A stretch of 64,000 nucleotides of DNA from Desulfovibrio fairfieldensis (GTDB lineage: Bacteria > Desulfobacterota > Desulfovibrionia > Desulfovibrionales > Desulfovibrionaceae). A program made the translations under genes and the position numbers. Positions 16,500 to 25,300 of the stretch are shown here, one piece after another (position 1 is the first letter of the stretch; each line of letters starts with the position of its first letter). The stretch is from positions 627,001 to 691,000 of the forward strand of contig NZ_CP014229.1 in the NCBI RefSeq assembly GCF_001553605.1. The letters are read 5' to 3'. The notes under the pieces were generated by a model. The model saw only the letters and a list, made by a program, of their open reading frames with translations, was not told the origin of the DNA and did no database searches.

Positions 16500-17981
16500 T
16501 TACGCGGGCGGCAGAATGTAGAAGTCCAGGCCCATCACCACCACGGTCAGCCAGAAGTAGAGGATGGTGATGCCCACGGAGACCACCGCCGCCACAAGAC
16601 CCCAGAGGAACATGGTCCGCAGGTTGGCTCCATAACCGGCCACAATGCCCTGCGCGCCGGTGGCCGAAGCCACGGCATAGCTCCAGCTGATGGCCGCGCC
16701 GGTGATCCAGACCCAGGGCACAGCGCCGAATTGCAGGCCGCGCCAGTGGTCCATGGCTTCTATGGCCAGCGGCACCATGACCCCGGCTGCCGCCGTGTCG
16801 CTGGTGACCTGGGAAAGAGCGTTGGCCGCCACGCTCCAGGCCACGATGGAAAAGGTGTCGCTGACGCCCACAAAGGCCGTGATCCATTGGCCGAACACGG
16901 CGGACGCCCCGGTGGCGCCCAGAATTTTGCTCAGAGCCACGGCCGCGGGCCACATGAAGAGAATAGTCACCGGAAAATGCTCCCGCAAGGTCCTGGGGGA
17001 AAGAATGTTTTCGCCTTTGGCCGCGCGGGAGGGCCAGAACAGCAGGAGCAGGGGAATGATGCAGAACAGCTGGGTGGGCTGGAGCCAGGCCCACTGCGGC
17101 CCTTTGGCATACGGGGCGTAGAGCGGCTGGAGCACGGCCAGCGCGATGGCCAGGGCGAAACCGTAGAAGGAGACTTTTTCCTCATAGCTCATGGGGCCGA
17201 GCTTCGCCAGCTCCTGGCGGTAAAATTCCTTGCTGCCGCCGAAGGTCTCCCGGTCCGTCTTCATGAAGTACATCATGACGCCCACGCCGAGCACCACCAG
17301 CATGGAAACGGGCAGCATGCGCAGGGTCCAGTCGATGAAATAGATGTTGTAGCCCAGATACTTGTTGAGCAGGCCGTAGGTCACCACGGACTGGCCGCCG
17401 CCCAGGGGCGTGGCCATGCCGCCCACGCTGGCGCCCCAGGCCACGGCGATGAGGATGTTGGACGCGGCCTTGGAGTTCCAGCGCTCTTCATTCGTGCTGA
17501 AACCCGCGTACATCAGCGAGGCCACGGCCACGGGCGCGAACATGGCCGCCACTGTGGTGTTGCCCACCACAAAGGAGGTGACGCCGCAGAGGATGAACCA
17601 ACCGGCGGTCTGGGCGCGCACGTTGCCGCTGACGCGCATCAGGAAGTTCAGGGCCAGCCGTTTGGCGAAGCCCCAGCGCACCCAGGCGGAAGTGATGGCC
17701 GTGGCTCCGAAAATGAGCACGGCCTCTTTGTGCACATAGGCTTCCAGTACCTTGCCCAACGGCATGTAGCTGTAGACGCAGACCACGAAAATGGGCACGA
17801 GACAGGTCAGTTTGATATCCACCGCCGTGGTGATCCACCACCAGACCATCCAGAACAGGATGCCGAAGCCGAAACGGGCGTTGAGCGGGCCGAAGCAGGG
17901 CAGACAGAGGGCCAGCAGCAGAAGGGCCGGGCCGCTCAGGATAAGCAGAACGCGGCGCGCCGCGGAAGGGGAGTCGGACAT
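16500..17981 (-). CDS. DASS/SLC13-family sodium-coupled anion symporter
   Basis: 493 residues with about 12 membrane segments, normal for the divalent anion:Na+ symporter family, which imports dicarboxylates, sulfate or organic sulfonates. The two family SNT signatures are altered: FVVGNTTVAAM (GNT) in the first repeat and SDTAAAGVM (SDT) in the second. The neighbours are a sulfotransferase gene upstream and the PrpR-type activator gene downstream, so the substrate may be an organic acid or sulfonate linked to that regulator. Substrate is not predictable from sequence. Confidence 0.88.
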   Translation of the reverse strand: MSDSPSAARRVLLILSGPALLLLALCLPCFGPLNARFGFGILFWMVWWWITTAVDIKLTCLVPIFVVCVYSYMPLGKVLEAYVHKEAVLIFGATAITSAWVRWGFAKRLALNFLMRVSGNVRAQTAGWFILCGVTSFVVGNTTVAAMFAPVAVASLMYAGFSTNEERWNSKAASNILIAVAWGASVGGMATPLGGGQSVVTYGLLNKYLGYNIYFIDWTLRMLPVSMLVVLGVGVMMYFMKTDRETFGGSKEFYRQELAKLGPMSYEEKVSFYGFALAIALAVLQPLYAPYAKGPQWAWLQPTQLFCIIPLLLLFWPSRAAKGENILSPRTLREHFPVTILFMWPAAVALSKILGATGASAVFGQWITAFVGVSDTFSIVAWSVAANALSQVTSDTAAAGVMVPLAIEAMDHWRGLQFGAVPWVWITGAAISWSYAVASATGAQGIVAGYGANLRTMFLWGLVAAVVSVGITILYFWLTVVVMGLDFYILPPA

Positions 17982-18002
17982 GAGCTTTCTCCGGGGCTTT
18001 TC

Positions 18003-18027
18003 CGGCGGGCCGGGGTCCGGCCCGCCG
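18003..18027 (-). other. GC-rich hairpin between sulfotransferase and symporter genes
   Basis: GGCGGGCCGG and CCGGCCCGCC with a three-base loop. There is no T-run, so it is more likely an mRNA stabiliser or attenuator within the operon than a full terminator. Confidence 0.5.
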
Positions 18028-18070
18028 GGGAGAGTTTTCCCGTGCGGTCCGCACGGATATGGCGTGGCCG

Positions 18071-19225
18071 CTACAGCACCACGTCGCCCACATAGCGCCG
18101 CTTGATGGAAAAGTGTTTTTTCCAGCGGGTGGAGGCGCGCAGGCCCGTGATGTATTCCTCGTCGGGATCTCCGTCGGGAAATACCACGGGCGCGTCAGCC
18201 GGATTCCAGACGCCTTTTTTGCGGCGTTCTTCGCGTTGGTCGATAAGCCAGTCGTTGTAGCTTTCAAAAACGATATGGCCTTCAAAGCCGTCCAGGGTGG
18301 CGGCGCGGATGCGGCCGTCAAATTCGAGGTATTTCTCGATCATCCGCTCGGAAGGCATTTCCGGCTCCACGTCGTTTTTGTAGCCGGCTTCCTCCAGCTC
18401 CTTGCCGGCCACGGCGGCGAAAATGCGCCGGTCACGCGGGGAGAGCAGGTCTTTGTGGATGCCCACGTACTTGTCGCTGATGGGCTTGCCCAGCGGGGCG
18501 TGGTCGCGCGAAGCGCCGCGCGCCCTGCAAAGATCGGTCTTGTAGAAATCGAACATGCCGTCTTCGAAATCCTCGCCCAGGAATTCGCAGACGTCGCGCA
18601 TGACCCGTTGCGGTTCGCGCACCAGTTCCTCGTACTTCACGTCCAGCCAGAGGCCCTTGTCCCGCAGCGGCTCGCGCCATTCCCTGACCGCATTCCAGCA
18701 GCGTTTCCAGGATTGGGCCGCGCAGTAGATGTTGGTGGGCCCGAAGGAGGATTCCATGTAGTCCACGCAGGCGTCGCGGCCGTCGCGCGTAATATAAATA
18801 AACTGCGCGTCCGGAAAGTCATGGTGCATGGGGCCCACAAAATAGAGATTGTGCGGGGTCTTTTCACCCCAGCGCGGCTTGCTCACATACTGGGCGAAGC
18901 GCATGTGCATGCCCGCGTAGAGTCCGGCGAAGCTGCGTTCCGGGGCCAGTTCCAGCACTTCGTCCACGATGGTGCGGGGATTGACGCGCATGCCCCAGAA
19001 GGGGGTTTTCAGGCCGAAGACCATTTCCTCGGCCAGGACGCGGAAATTTTTTTCCTGCGAGAGATCGCCGTAGGTGTGCAGATAGGGATAGAAGCGCGGG
19101 TAGTACCAGACCACTTCGGGCACGGCGATGCGCGAATGGCAACCCAGCAGGGCCATAACCAGGGTGGTGCCGGAACGTTCGGCGCCGATCATGAAAATGG
19201 GGCGTTCCTTGAGACGAATGGGCAT
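18071..19225 (-). CDS. PAPS-dependent sulfotransferase family protein
   Basis: 384 residues from ATG 19223-19225 (MPIRLKERPIFMIG) with AGGAGGAA upstream; an upstream 38-codon extension was dropped. The 5'-phosphosulfate loop is IGAERSGTTLVMALLG (residues 13-28) and the 3'-phosphate motif is YITRDGRDACVDYMES, so PAPS binding looks intact. The family transfers sulfate to sugars, lipids or small alcohols. It is longer than many relatives, with a C-terminal extension past residue 270. It sits between the TauE/SafE exporter and the DASS symporter. A sulfotransferase needs PAPS, whereas dissimilatory sulfate reduction stops at APS, so an APS kinase elsewhere would be required. Confidence 0.85.
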   Translation of the reverse strand: MPIRLKERPIFMIGAERSGTTLVMALLGCHSRIAVPEVVWYYPRFYPYLHTYGDLSQEKNFRVLAEEMVFGLKTPFWGMRVNPRTIVDEVLELAPERSFAGLYAGMHMRFAQYVSKPRWGEKTPHNLYFVGPMHHDFPDAQFIYITRDGRDACVDYMESSFGPTNIYCAAQSWKRCWNAVREWREPLRDKGLWLDVKYEELVREPQRVMRDVCEFLGEDFEDGMFDFYKTDLCRARGASRDHAPLGKPISDKYVGIHKDLLSPRDRRIFAAVAGKELEEAGYKNDVEPEMPSERMIEKYLEFDGRIRAATLDGFEGHIVFESYNDWLIDQREERRKKGVWNPADAPVVFPDGDPDEEYITGLRASTRWKKHFSIKRRYVGDVVL

Positions 19226-19377
19226 GGAAGTTCCTCCTGTGCCGTTTGCGGGTGTTTTTCCGGTTTCAGAGAAAAGTGCCTGAAATTTTTTCCTGAACCG
19301 GAATCCGCGACAGGGATGTCGCGTTGGAATGCGAAGCATTTCGGCGGCAGCGGGCGGACGTGTCCACGCCGCTGCCG

Positions 19378-19413
19378 CCGCATAACAACCACATTCATGC
19401 GGTTGTTATGCGG
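19378..19413. repeat. CCGCATAAC hairpin, copy 1
   Basis: CCGCATAACAACC, ten-base loop, GGTTGTTATGCGG: 13 perfect pairs. It overlaps the stop codon of the TauE-type gene. A second copy with the same ends is at 56526-56562. Confidence 0.85.
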
Positions 19414-20173
19414 GAATGAGCTGAAGGGCGCGCAGGACGATGAACGCGCCCACCACAATACAGACCACGGAAACCACTTTTTTGAGGGATGCCTGGGAAA
19501 TGCTGTGGGCCAGACGCGCGCCGACCATCACGCCGACCAGCTCGGCGGCCGTGACCCAGAGGGCTGTGCCCGTGTCGATGAAGCCGTGGGCCAGATTGCC
19601 CGCACTGCCGGACAGGGCGGCGGTGATCTGGATGACCTGGCTGGTGGCGATGGCCGTGAGGGGTGAGAAGCCGATGATGACCATGAGCGGCACGGAAAGC
19701 ACCGGGCCGCCCACGCCGGTCAAGCCGGAACCGAAGCCCACCGCGCCGCCTATGGCCAGCAGGAACAGCTTTTGTTTGAGATCGCCCCCGCCGTTCACGC
19801 TCCGGTATTCCAGACGGCCGCCCCTGGCCGGGAAGAGGGCGTAGACGCCCGCGAAGATGATCACGGCCCCGAGCAGCAGGTCCAGCAGACGGGCCGGAGC
19901 CGCCGCATTGGCAAGGGAGCCGGGATAGCCGCAGAGCAGGCCGCCCAGACAGACGGGAATGGTGATGCGCCAGTCGATGCTGCCGTGCCGCCAGAACAGC
20001 CAGGTGCCCAGCAGGCCGGTGAAGATGAAGCTGAACAGGGCCGTGCCCATGGCCGTGTGCGTTGAAAGTCCGGCCAGGACGTTGAGGGCCGGAATCAGCA
20101 GAATGCCGCCCACGCCCACGGTGCCGATGAGTCCTCCGACAAGGACCGCCACAAGGAATAACAGAAGAAACAT
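19406..20173 (-). CDS. TauE/SafE-family anion (sulfite/sulfonate) exporter
   Basis: 255 residues from ATG 20171-20173 (MFLLLFLVAVLVGG) with GGAG at good spacing. A longer frame from 20221 is rejected because it would run through the -24/-12 promoter. About eight membrane segments in two halves carry the family glycines: GTVGVGGILLIPAL in the first repeat and SGLTGVGGPVLSVPLM in the second. Members export sulfite, sulfoacetate or related anions and some import taurine-derived compounds. It is the first gene of the operon running through sulfotransferase, symporter and activator. Confidence 0.86.
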   Translation of the reverse strand: MFLLLFLVAVLVGGLIGTVGVGGILLIPALNVLAGLSTHTAMGTALFSFIFTGLLGTWLFWRHGSIDWRITIPVCLGGLLCGYPGSLANAAAPARLLDLLLGAVIIFAGVYALFPARGGRLEYRSVNGGGDLKQKLFLLAIGGAVGFGSGLTGVGGPVLSVPLMVIIGFSPLTAIATSQVIQITAALSGSAGNLAHGFIDTGTALWVTAAELVGVMVGARLAHSISQASLKKVVSVVCIVVGAFIVLRALQLIPA

Positions 20174-20204
20174 AGCCTGCTCCACGGTTGTGATGCCCTG
20201 GAAC

Positions 20205-20220
20205 AGCAATCCGCATGCCA
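20205..20220 (-). promoter_or_regulatory. Sigma-54 (-24/-12) promoter of the tauE-sulfotransferase-DASS-activator operon
   Basis: The minus strand reads TGGCATGCGGATTGCT, one base from the TGGCACG-N4-TTGCW consensus with the invariant GG and GC ten bases apart. Predicted start of transcription is near 20195, about 22 bases before the ATG at 20173. The region upstream (20225-20275) is very AT-rich, and an ATTTGCAAAT palindrome near 20290-20299 could bind the activator. A sigma-54 activator is encoded at the end of this operon. Confidence 0.75.
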
Positions 20221-20459
20221 TGCTGATTATTTATATCAATATACTGTAATTATTAATTATTATTTTTAGAACGAGGTCGGTTTGAGATGAGAAATTTGCA
20301 AATCCGGAAGGAAATATTCCAAGTGTGGAGTAGGGGGCGGCGCCGTTTCCGGAATCGCCCGCAAGTGCAAAAGGCACCAGGGCTTTCGCGCTCATTGTGC
20401 ATCGGGCGGGATGGGGCTATGATTATTCATTACACGAATTTTTTATCCACAGGAAAAGT

Positions 20460-22223
20460 ATGACCGCATCTTTTGAAGAACTGGGTTTGTCCCAAGACCT
20501 TTTGGACGCCGTTAAGGATATGGGCTTTGAGGAGCCTTCTCCCATCCAGGTATTGGCAGTTCCGGCATTGCTGGCCGGGCGGGATGCGGTCGGGCAGGCG
20601 CAGACGGGCACCGGCAAGACAGCGGCTTTCGGTCTGCCCATTCTGGAAAAAGTCATTTCCGGAAAGGGCGTTCAGGCCCTGGTGCTTTGCCCCACGCGCG
20701 AGCTGGCTATTCAGGTGGCCGAGGAACTGAGCAAGCTGGCCGCGCGGAAGAAAGGAGTCACGATTCTTCCCGTGTACGGCGGCCAGCTCATTGAACGGCA
20801 GTTCCGGGCTTTGGCCAAAGGCGCGCAGGTCGTGGTGGGAACGCCGGGCCGGATCATCGACCATTTGCAGCGCGGCACGCTGCGCCTGGACGAAGTGGAC
20901 GTCGTGGTTTTGGACGAGGCCGATGAGATGCTGGACATGGGCTTTCGCGAGGATATTGAAGCCATCCTGGAGCGAACTCCGGACGGCTGCCAGCGGATTT
21001 TGTTTTCAGCCACCATGCCGCCGTCCATCCGGGAGTTGAGCAAGCGCTTTCTGCGCGAGCCGGAAATGCTGACCATTGCCCATAAAATGCTCACCATTCC
21101 GGCCATTGAGCAGACCTATTACGAGGTGCGGCCGTACCAGAAGATGGACGCTCTCTGCCGGGTCCTGGATTCGCAGGGATTCCGCAAGGCCCTGGTGTTC
21201 TGCTCCACCAAGCGCGGCGTTGATGAAGTGACCACGCACCTGCAGCAGCGGGGCTACCAGTCCGACGGTCTGCACGGTGATCTGGCCCAGGCCCAGCGGG
21301 ACCGGGTGATGCAGCGCTTCCGTACGGAAGGCCTCGAGATTCTGGTCGCCACGGATGTGGCGGCGCGCGGCATTGACGTGGATGATGTGGATGCGGTGAT
21401 CAATTACGATATGCCGCATGACGTGGAAAAATATGTGCACCGCGTCGGGCGCACCGGCCGGGCGGGCCGCGTGGGCAGCGCCTTTACTTTTGTCACCATG
21501 CGCGAACAGTATAAGCTGCGCGACATCATCCGCTGCACCAAGGCCCGCATCAAACAGGGCCGCCTGCCGACCCTGCGGGACGTGGACAATATCCGCACTT
21601 CCCGGCTGCTGGAGGAAGTGCGCCAGACTGTTGAAGCCGGAACGCCGGAACGCTGGCTGGCGCTGGTGGAAGATTTTCTGGCCGAGCGTTTTCCGGAAGG
21701 CGGGGTCACCGGCCGCGAGATGGCCGCCGCTTTGCTCAAGCTCCTGATGCAGCGGGATTTCGGCAATCAGGACGCGTCCCGCGAGCCCGATGTTTTTGCC
21801 GAACCGCCCCGGCGTTCCGCCCCGGACGGCGCGCCTTCGCGGGACGCCCGGGGCGGGGACAGCCCGAATCCCCACGGACGGAAAAACAGCGCGCCCATGA
21901 CCAAGCTGCGGGTCAGTGTGGGGCATACGCACAAGGTTTCCCCACGCGAGCTGGTGGGCGCCATTGCCGGAGAATCCGGCATATCAAGCCGCGACATCGG
22001 CGCCATCGGCATCCGGCAGCAATACAGCGTGGTGGAAGTGGCCGAGGAAGTGGCCGAGCATGTGCTGGCGGTGCTCAATCGCGGCGTGTTTATCTGCGGG
22101 ACGCGGGTGAGCGCCGTCGTGGACGACAGCGGCACGGGCGCCGCGCATCCGCGCAAGCCCCCGAACTTCGGCCCGCGCCGCCAGCGGCCCGTAAAATACG
22201 GTAAAAAGCCGCGCGGCGCGTGA
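20460..22223 (+). CDS. deaD: DEAD-box ATP-dependent RNA helicase (DeaD/CsdA-like) with DbpA RNA-binding domain
   Basis: 587 residues from ATG 20460 (MTASFEELGLS) with AGGA upstream; 21 upstream codons dropped. Helicase motifs in order: Q motif (FEELGL...SPIQ), AQTGTGKT, PTRELAIQ, TPGRIIDHL, VLDEADEML, FSATMP, then VATDVAARGIDV and HRVGRTGRAG. After about residue 490 there is a DbpA-type RNA-binding domain (LRVSVGHTHKVSPRELVGAI, then ISSRDIGAIGIRQQYSVVEV), followed by a basic tail. Such helicases unwind rRNA or mRNA during ribosome assembly and cold response. It is transcribed alone and ends in strong hairpins. Confidence 0.93.
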   Translation: MTASFEELGLSQDLLDAVKDMGFEEPSPIQVLAVPALLAGRDAVGQAQTGTGKTAAFGLPILEKVISGKGVQALVLCPTRELAIQVAEELSKLAARKKGVTILPVYGGQLIERQFRALAKGAQVVVGTPGRIIDHLQRGTLRLDEVDVVVLDEADEMLDMGFREDIEAILERTPDGCQRILFSATMPPSIRELSKRFLREPEMLTIAHKMLTIPAIEQTYYEVRPYQKMDALCRVLDSQGFRKALVFCSTKRGVDEVTTHLQQRGYQSDGLHGDLAQAQRDRVMQRFRTEGLEILVATDVAARGIDVDDVDAVINYDMPHDVEKYVHRVGRTGRAGRVGSAFTFVTMREQYKLRDIIRCTKARIKQGRLPTLRDVDNIRTSRLLEEVRQTVEAGTPERWLALVEDFLAERFPEGGVTGREMAAALLKLLMQRDFGNQDASREPDVFAEPPRRSAPDGAPSRDARGGDSPNPHGRKNSAPMTKLRVSVGHTHKVSPRELVGAIAGESGISSRDIGAIGIRQQYSVVEVAEEVAEHVLAVLNRGVFICGTRVSAVVDDSGTGAAHPRKPPNFGPRRQRPVKYGKKPRGA

Positions 22224-22238
22224 GCGGGGTGAGTAAGT

Positions 22239-22275
22239 CAGAGGGGTTGACGCATTTCATGCGTCAACCCCTCTG
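22239..22275. terminator. Perfect 16-pair inverted repeat after the helicase gene
   Basis: CAGAGGGGTTGACGCA, loop TTTCA, TGCGTCAACCCCTCTG. No T-run follows, so it is either a 3'-end stabiliser or a non-classical terminator. It lies 16 bases past the helicase stop codon. Confidence 0.6.
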
Positions 22276-22315
22276 CGAATCCTCAACTGCGAAATGCGGG
22301 TCGGCGGGTTTTGCC

Positions 22316-22363
22316 CGCCGTAAACGAGCATCCCAACGTTGATTGAAATGCTCGTTTACGGCG
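22316..22363. terminator. Perfect 16-pair inverted repeat overlapping the stop of the PAS/GGDEF/EAL gene
   Basis: CGCCGTAAACGAGCAT (22316-22331) and ATGCTCGTTTACGGCG (22348-22363) around a 16-base loop. The right arm contains the TAA stop of the minus-strand gene. It lies between two convergent genes. Confidence 0.6.
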
Positions 22364-25300
22364 CGGCGAAACGGCTTTCTTGTTCCTCAAAGTCGTCCAG
22401 AGGAACGGGGCGGGAGAAAACATAGCCCTGCACGGCGTCGCAACCGATGGCCCGCAGAAAGTCCACCTGCTCGGGCAGCTCGATGCCCTCGGCCACAGTG
22501 GTCAAGTCCAAGGCGTGGGCCATGCGGACCACGCTTTCGACCACGGCGCGCTCACGGGACGTTCCCTCGGTGTTGCGGAAGAACTCCATGTCCAGCTTGA
22601 GCACGTCGAGGTCGATGTTTTTCAGCAGATTCAGGGAGGAATAGCCCGTACCGAAGTCGTCCATGGCCCGGCGGAAGCCGCAACCGGGCAGCCGGGTCAT
22701 GACTTCGCGGAACAGGGGAAAATCCTTGACCGCAAGGCTTTCGGTGCACTCCAGTTCCAGCATGCCCGGGGAGATGGCGTAGCGCTCCCGCACGGCGGTG
22801 TAGCGCTCAAGAAAGTTTTTTTGCCCCAGGCTCATGCGTGAGACGTTCACGGACAGGCGTAGCGGCGGCAGGCCGCGCGAACGGCGCGAGGCAAGGTAGG
22901 CGCAGGCCTGTTCAAACATGAAGGCGTCCAGATCCACAATGAAGCCGTTGCGCTCGAACAGAGGAATGAAGTCGCAGGGCGGCACGAAACCCCGCCCCGG
23001 CCGCTGCCAGCGCGCCAGCACCTCCGCGCCGATCAGACGGTTGCCGTTGTGGATGTCGATCTGCGGTTGCAGCCATGCGTGGAATTCCCCGTTGCGCAGG
23101 GCCTTTTCCATGGATGCTTCGACTTCCTGTTCATAAATGACCTTTTCGCGCATGGCCTTGGAATAAAATGCATAACGGCTGCCGCCAAGGTGTTTCACGC
23201 TTTTTTGCGCCATGGTGGCCCGGCCCAGCATATCGTTGAGGCTGAGGGCGTCGTCGTCTTCCACCATGTAACAGCCGCCCACCAGTTCCACGCGGAAGCG
23301 TTTGCTGGCCAATTCTTCAAAATGCCCGAGCAGCTCCACAGAGTTGTGGAAACGTGTCTCTATTTCCGCAATATCCCGGTAGGTGCAGAGCAGCACGAAA
23401 TTGTCCGCCGAGGAGCGCGCGAAGGTCTCCTCCGGGCTGAAGCTGGCGGCCAGCAGGTCGGCCCAGTATTTGAGCAGCCGGTTGCCCACGTCATAGCCGT
23501 ACATGTCATTGATATATTTGAAATTGCGGAAATCGCAGTGCCACAGGGCGTATTTGCGCCCGGTGCGCGCGGCGAGCAGGCGCGTGGCGTCCAGCTTGAA
23601 TCCGGGCAGGTTGCTGTAGCCCGTGACCGGGTCATGTTCGGCCCGGTAGCGGAACTGGCGCATGGTGCGCACGTCGCTGTCCACATCGGTGATAAGGCCC
23701 ACAATGCGGACCGGACGGTCTTCATCGTCGCGGCGGACGGTGACGGCAATGCGGCACCAGAGGAAGGCTCCGTCCCGCCGCTTGAGGCGCAGCGTTGTTT
23801 CCGCTTCCGATGATCTGCTGCGCAGAGTTTGGTGGAAGGTATCCAGCAGGGGGCGGTCGTCCGGATGGATCTCCAGTGAGCGCAGCATGCCCATGGGGCC
23901 TTCCTGCGCAATGGGATCGCAGACGAACCGCTTTTCAAGGCCGGGCGCATAGTAGACGCCCCGCTCCAGATCGAGATCCAGCACAATGCCGCGACTCTGT
24001 TCCACAATAATGCGGTAGCGTTCGTCCTCCAATTTGTTTTGCCGCAGTTGCTCGTTTTCGCTGGAAAAAGTTTCCAGCCGTTTACGCTCGTCAATGCCCA
24101 TGACGCAGACAAGGAAGGCCTTGCCGGTGGCGCTGACGGGCAGAACGCTGATGGAAACCCAGTGATATGCGCCGTCCTGCCAGAGACAGCGGAATTCATC
24201 ACGGCTGGGCTTGCCGTTTCCGGCCTCGCGCGCCCGGTAATGGAAGCGGTCGAAGCGTTCCCGGTCGTCGGGGTGGATCATGCCGTCGCGGACGGCGTGC
24301 TGGAGCTCGTCCACTGTTCCTTCCGGAGGCAGGGGCAGAAACTCGTCGCCCGAACCGCGGATGGTCCGATAACGCCCGCGCTCCATGTCCAGTTCGTAAA
24401 TTTCGTCCGAGGTATCCTGAAGGGTGAAGGTGTAGATTTCCGCGATGCGGATCTGCTCGCGCTGCCTTCTGCTTTCGGTGATGTCGGAAATGACGTTGTA
24501 GGCCAGGTTCAGGCCCTCGTTGCGCAGGAAATGGAAGCGGGATTCTATCCACAGGATTTCGCCGGACGTTCGGCGAACGCGGTATTCGCGGGACAGGACC
24601 TCCTCGCCGCGCGCGCAGGCCGCGCGGAGCTGCGCCAGCCCCAGCTTTTCCCGCAGCATGGTTTTGTCTTCGGGCAGAACCGGATGGAGCAGGGCGTCGC
24701 TCAGCACTTGCTCATAGGGGCCTGCCGAGGGAAGCCGGGAGCTGACCGCATGCGCGCCATAGCGGATGTGGTATTGCCCGCTGTCGAGATCAATGCGCAG
24801 AATGATGCCGAAGGCGTGCTTGAAGAGCAGATGACGCTCGAACTCCCGTTCCGCCCGGTCCAGAACAAATGCCCGTTCGTCGCGTCCCTTGCCTTTCATC
24901 CGGTACATGGCTTCGTCGGCGGCGTGAAAGAGCAGATTGTAGGAGGTCCGCTCGGTGGCGAAGGCCATGCCGACGCTGAGGGCAAGACCACAGTCCGCGT
25001 ATTCCCTGCCGAGCGAGTCGCGCATGCTCCGTGCCACGCCGTCCGCCATGGCCCCGGCTTCCTGCTCGGAGGGAATGTCCTGCAGAAAGGCGATGAATTC
25101 GTCGCCGCCGGTGCGGGCCAGAAAATCCCGGCTGCGAAACTGTTTTTTTAGTATTTCCGCGAAGCGGGCCAGCGCGGCGTCGCCTTCCAGGTGTCCGTGC
25201 CGGTCATTGACGCGTTTGAAATTGTCCAGGTCGAAGAGCAGCAGGGCCGAGGCGTGCCCGTGCTGGTGGATGTCGAGATAGGTCTGGATGTATTGCCGGG

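Noticed and set aside
18003..18027. Operon terminator between sulfotransferase and DASS genes
   Set aside because: Stable hairpin, but no T-run on the transcribed strand; treated as an internal structure.
20174..20221. Longer start of the TauE-type gene at ATG 20221
   Set aside because: The extra 16 codons cover the -24/-12 promoter and the ATG has no ribosome site, while ATG 20173 has GGAG.
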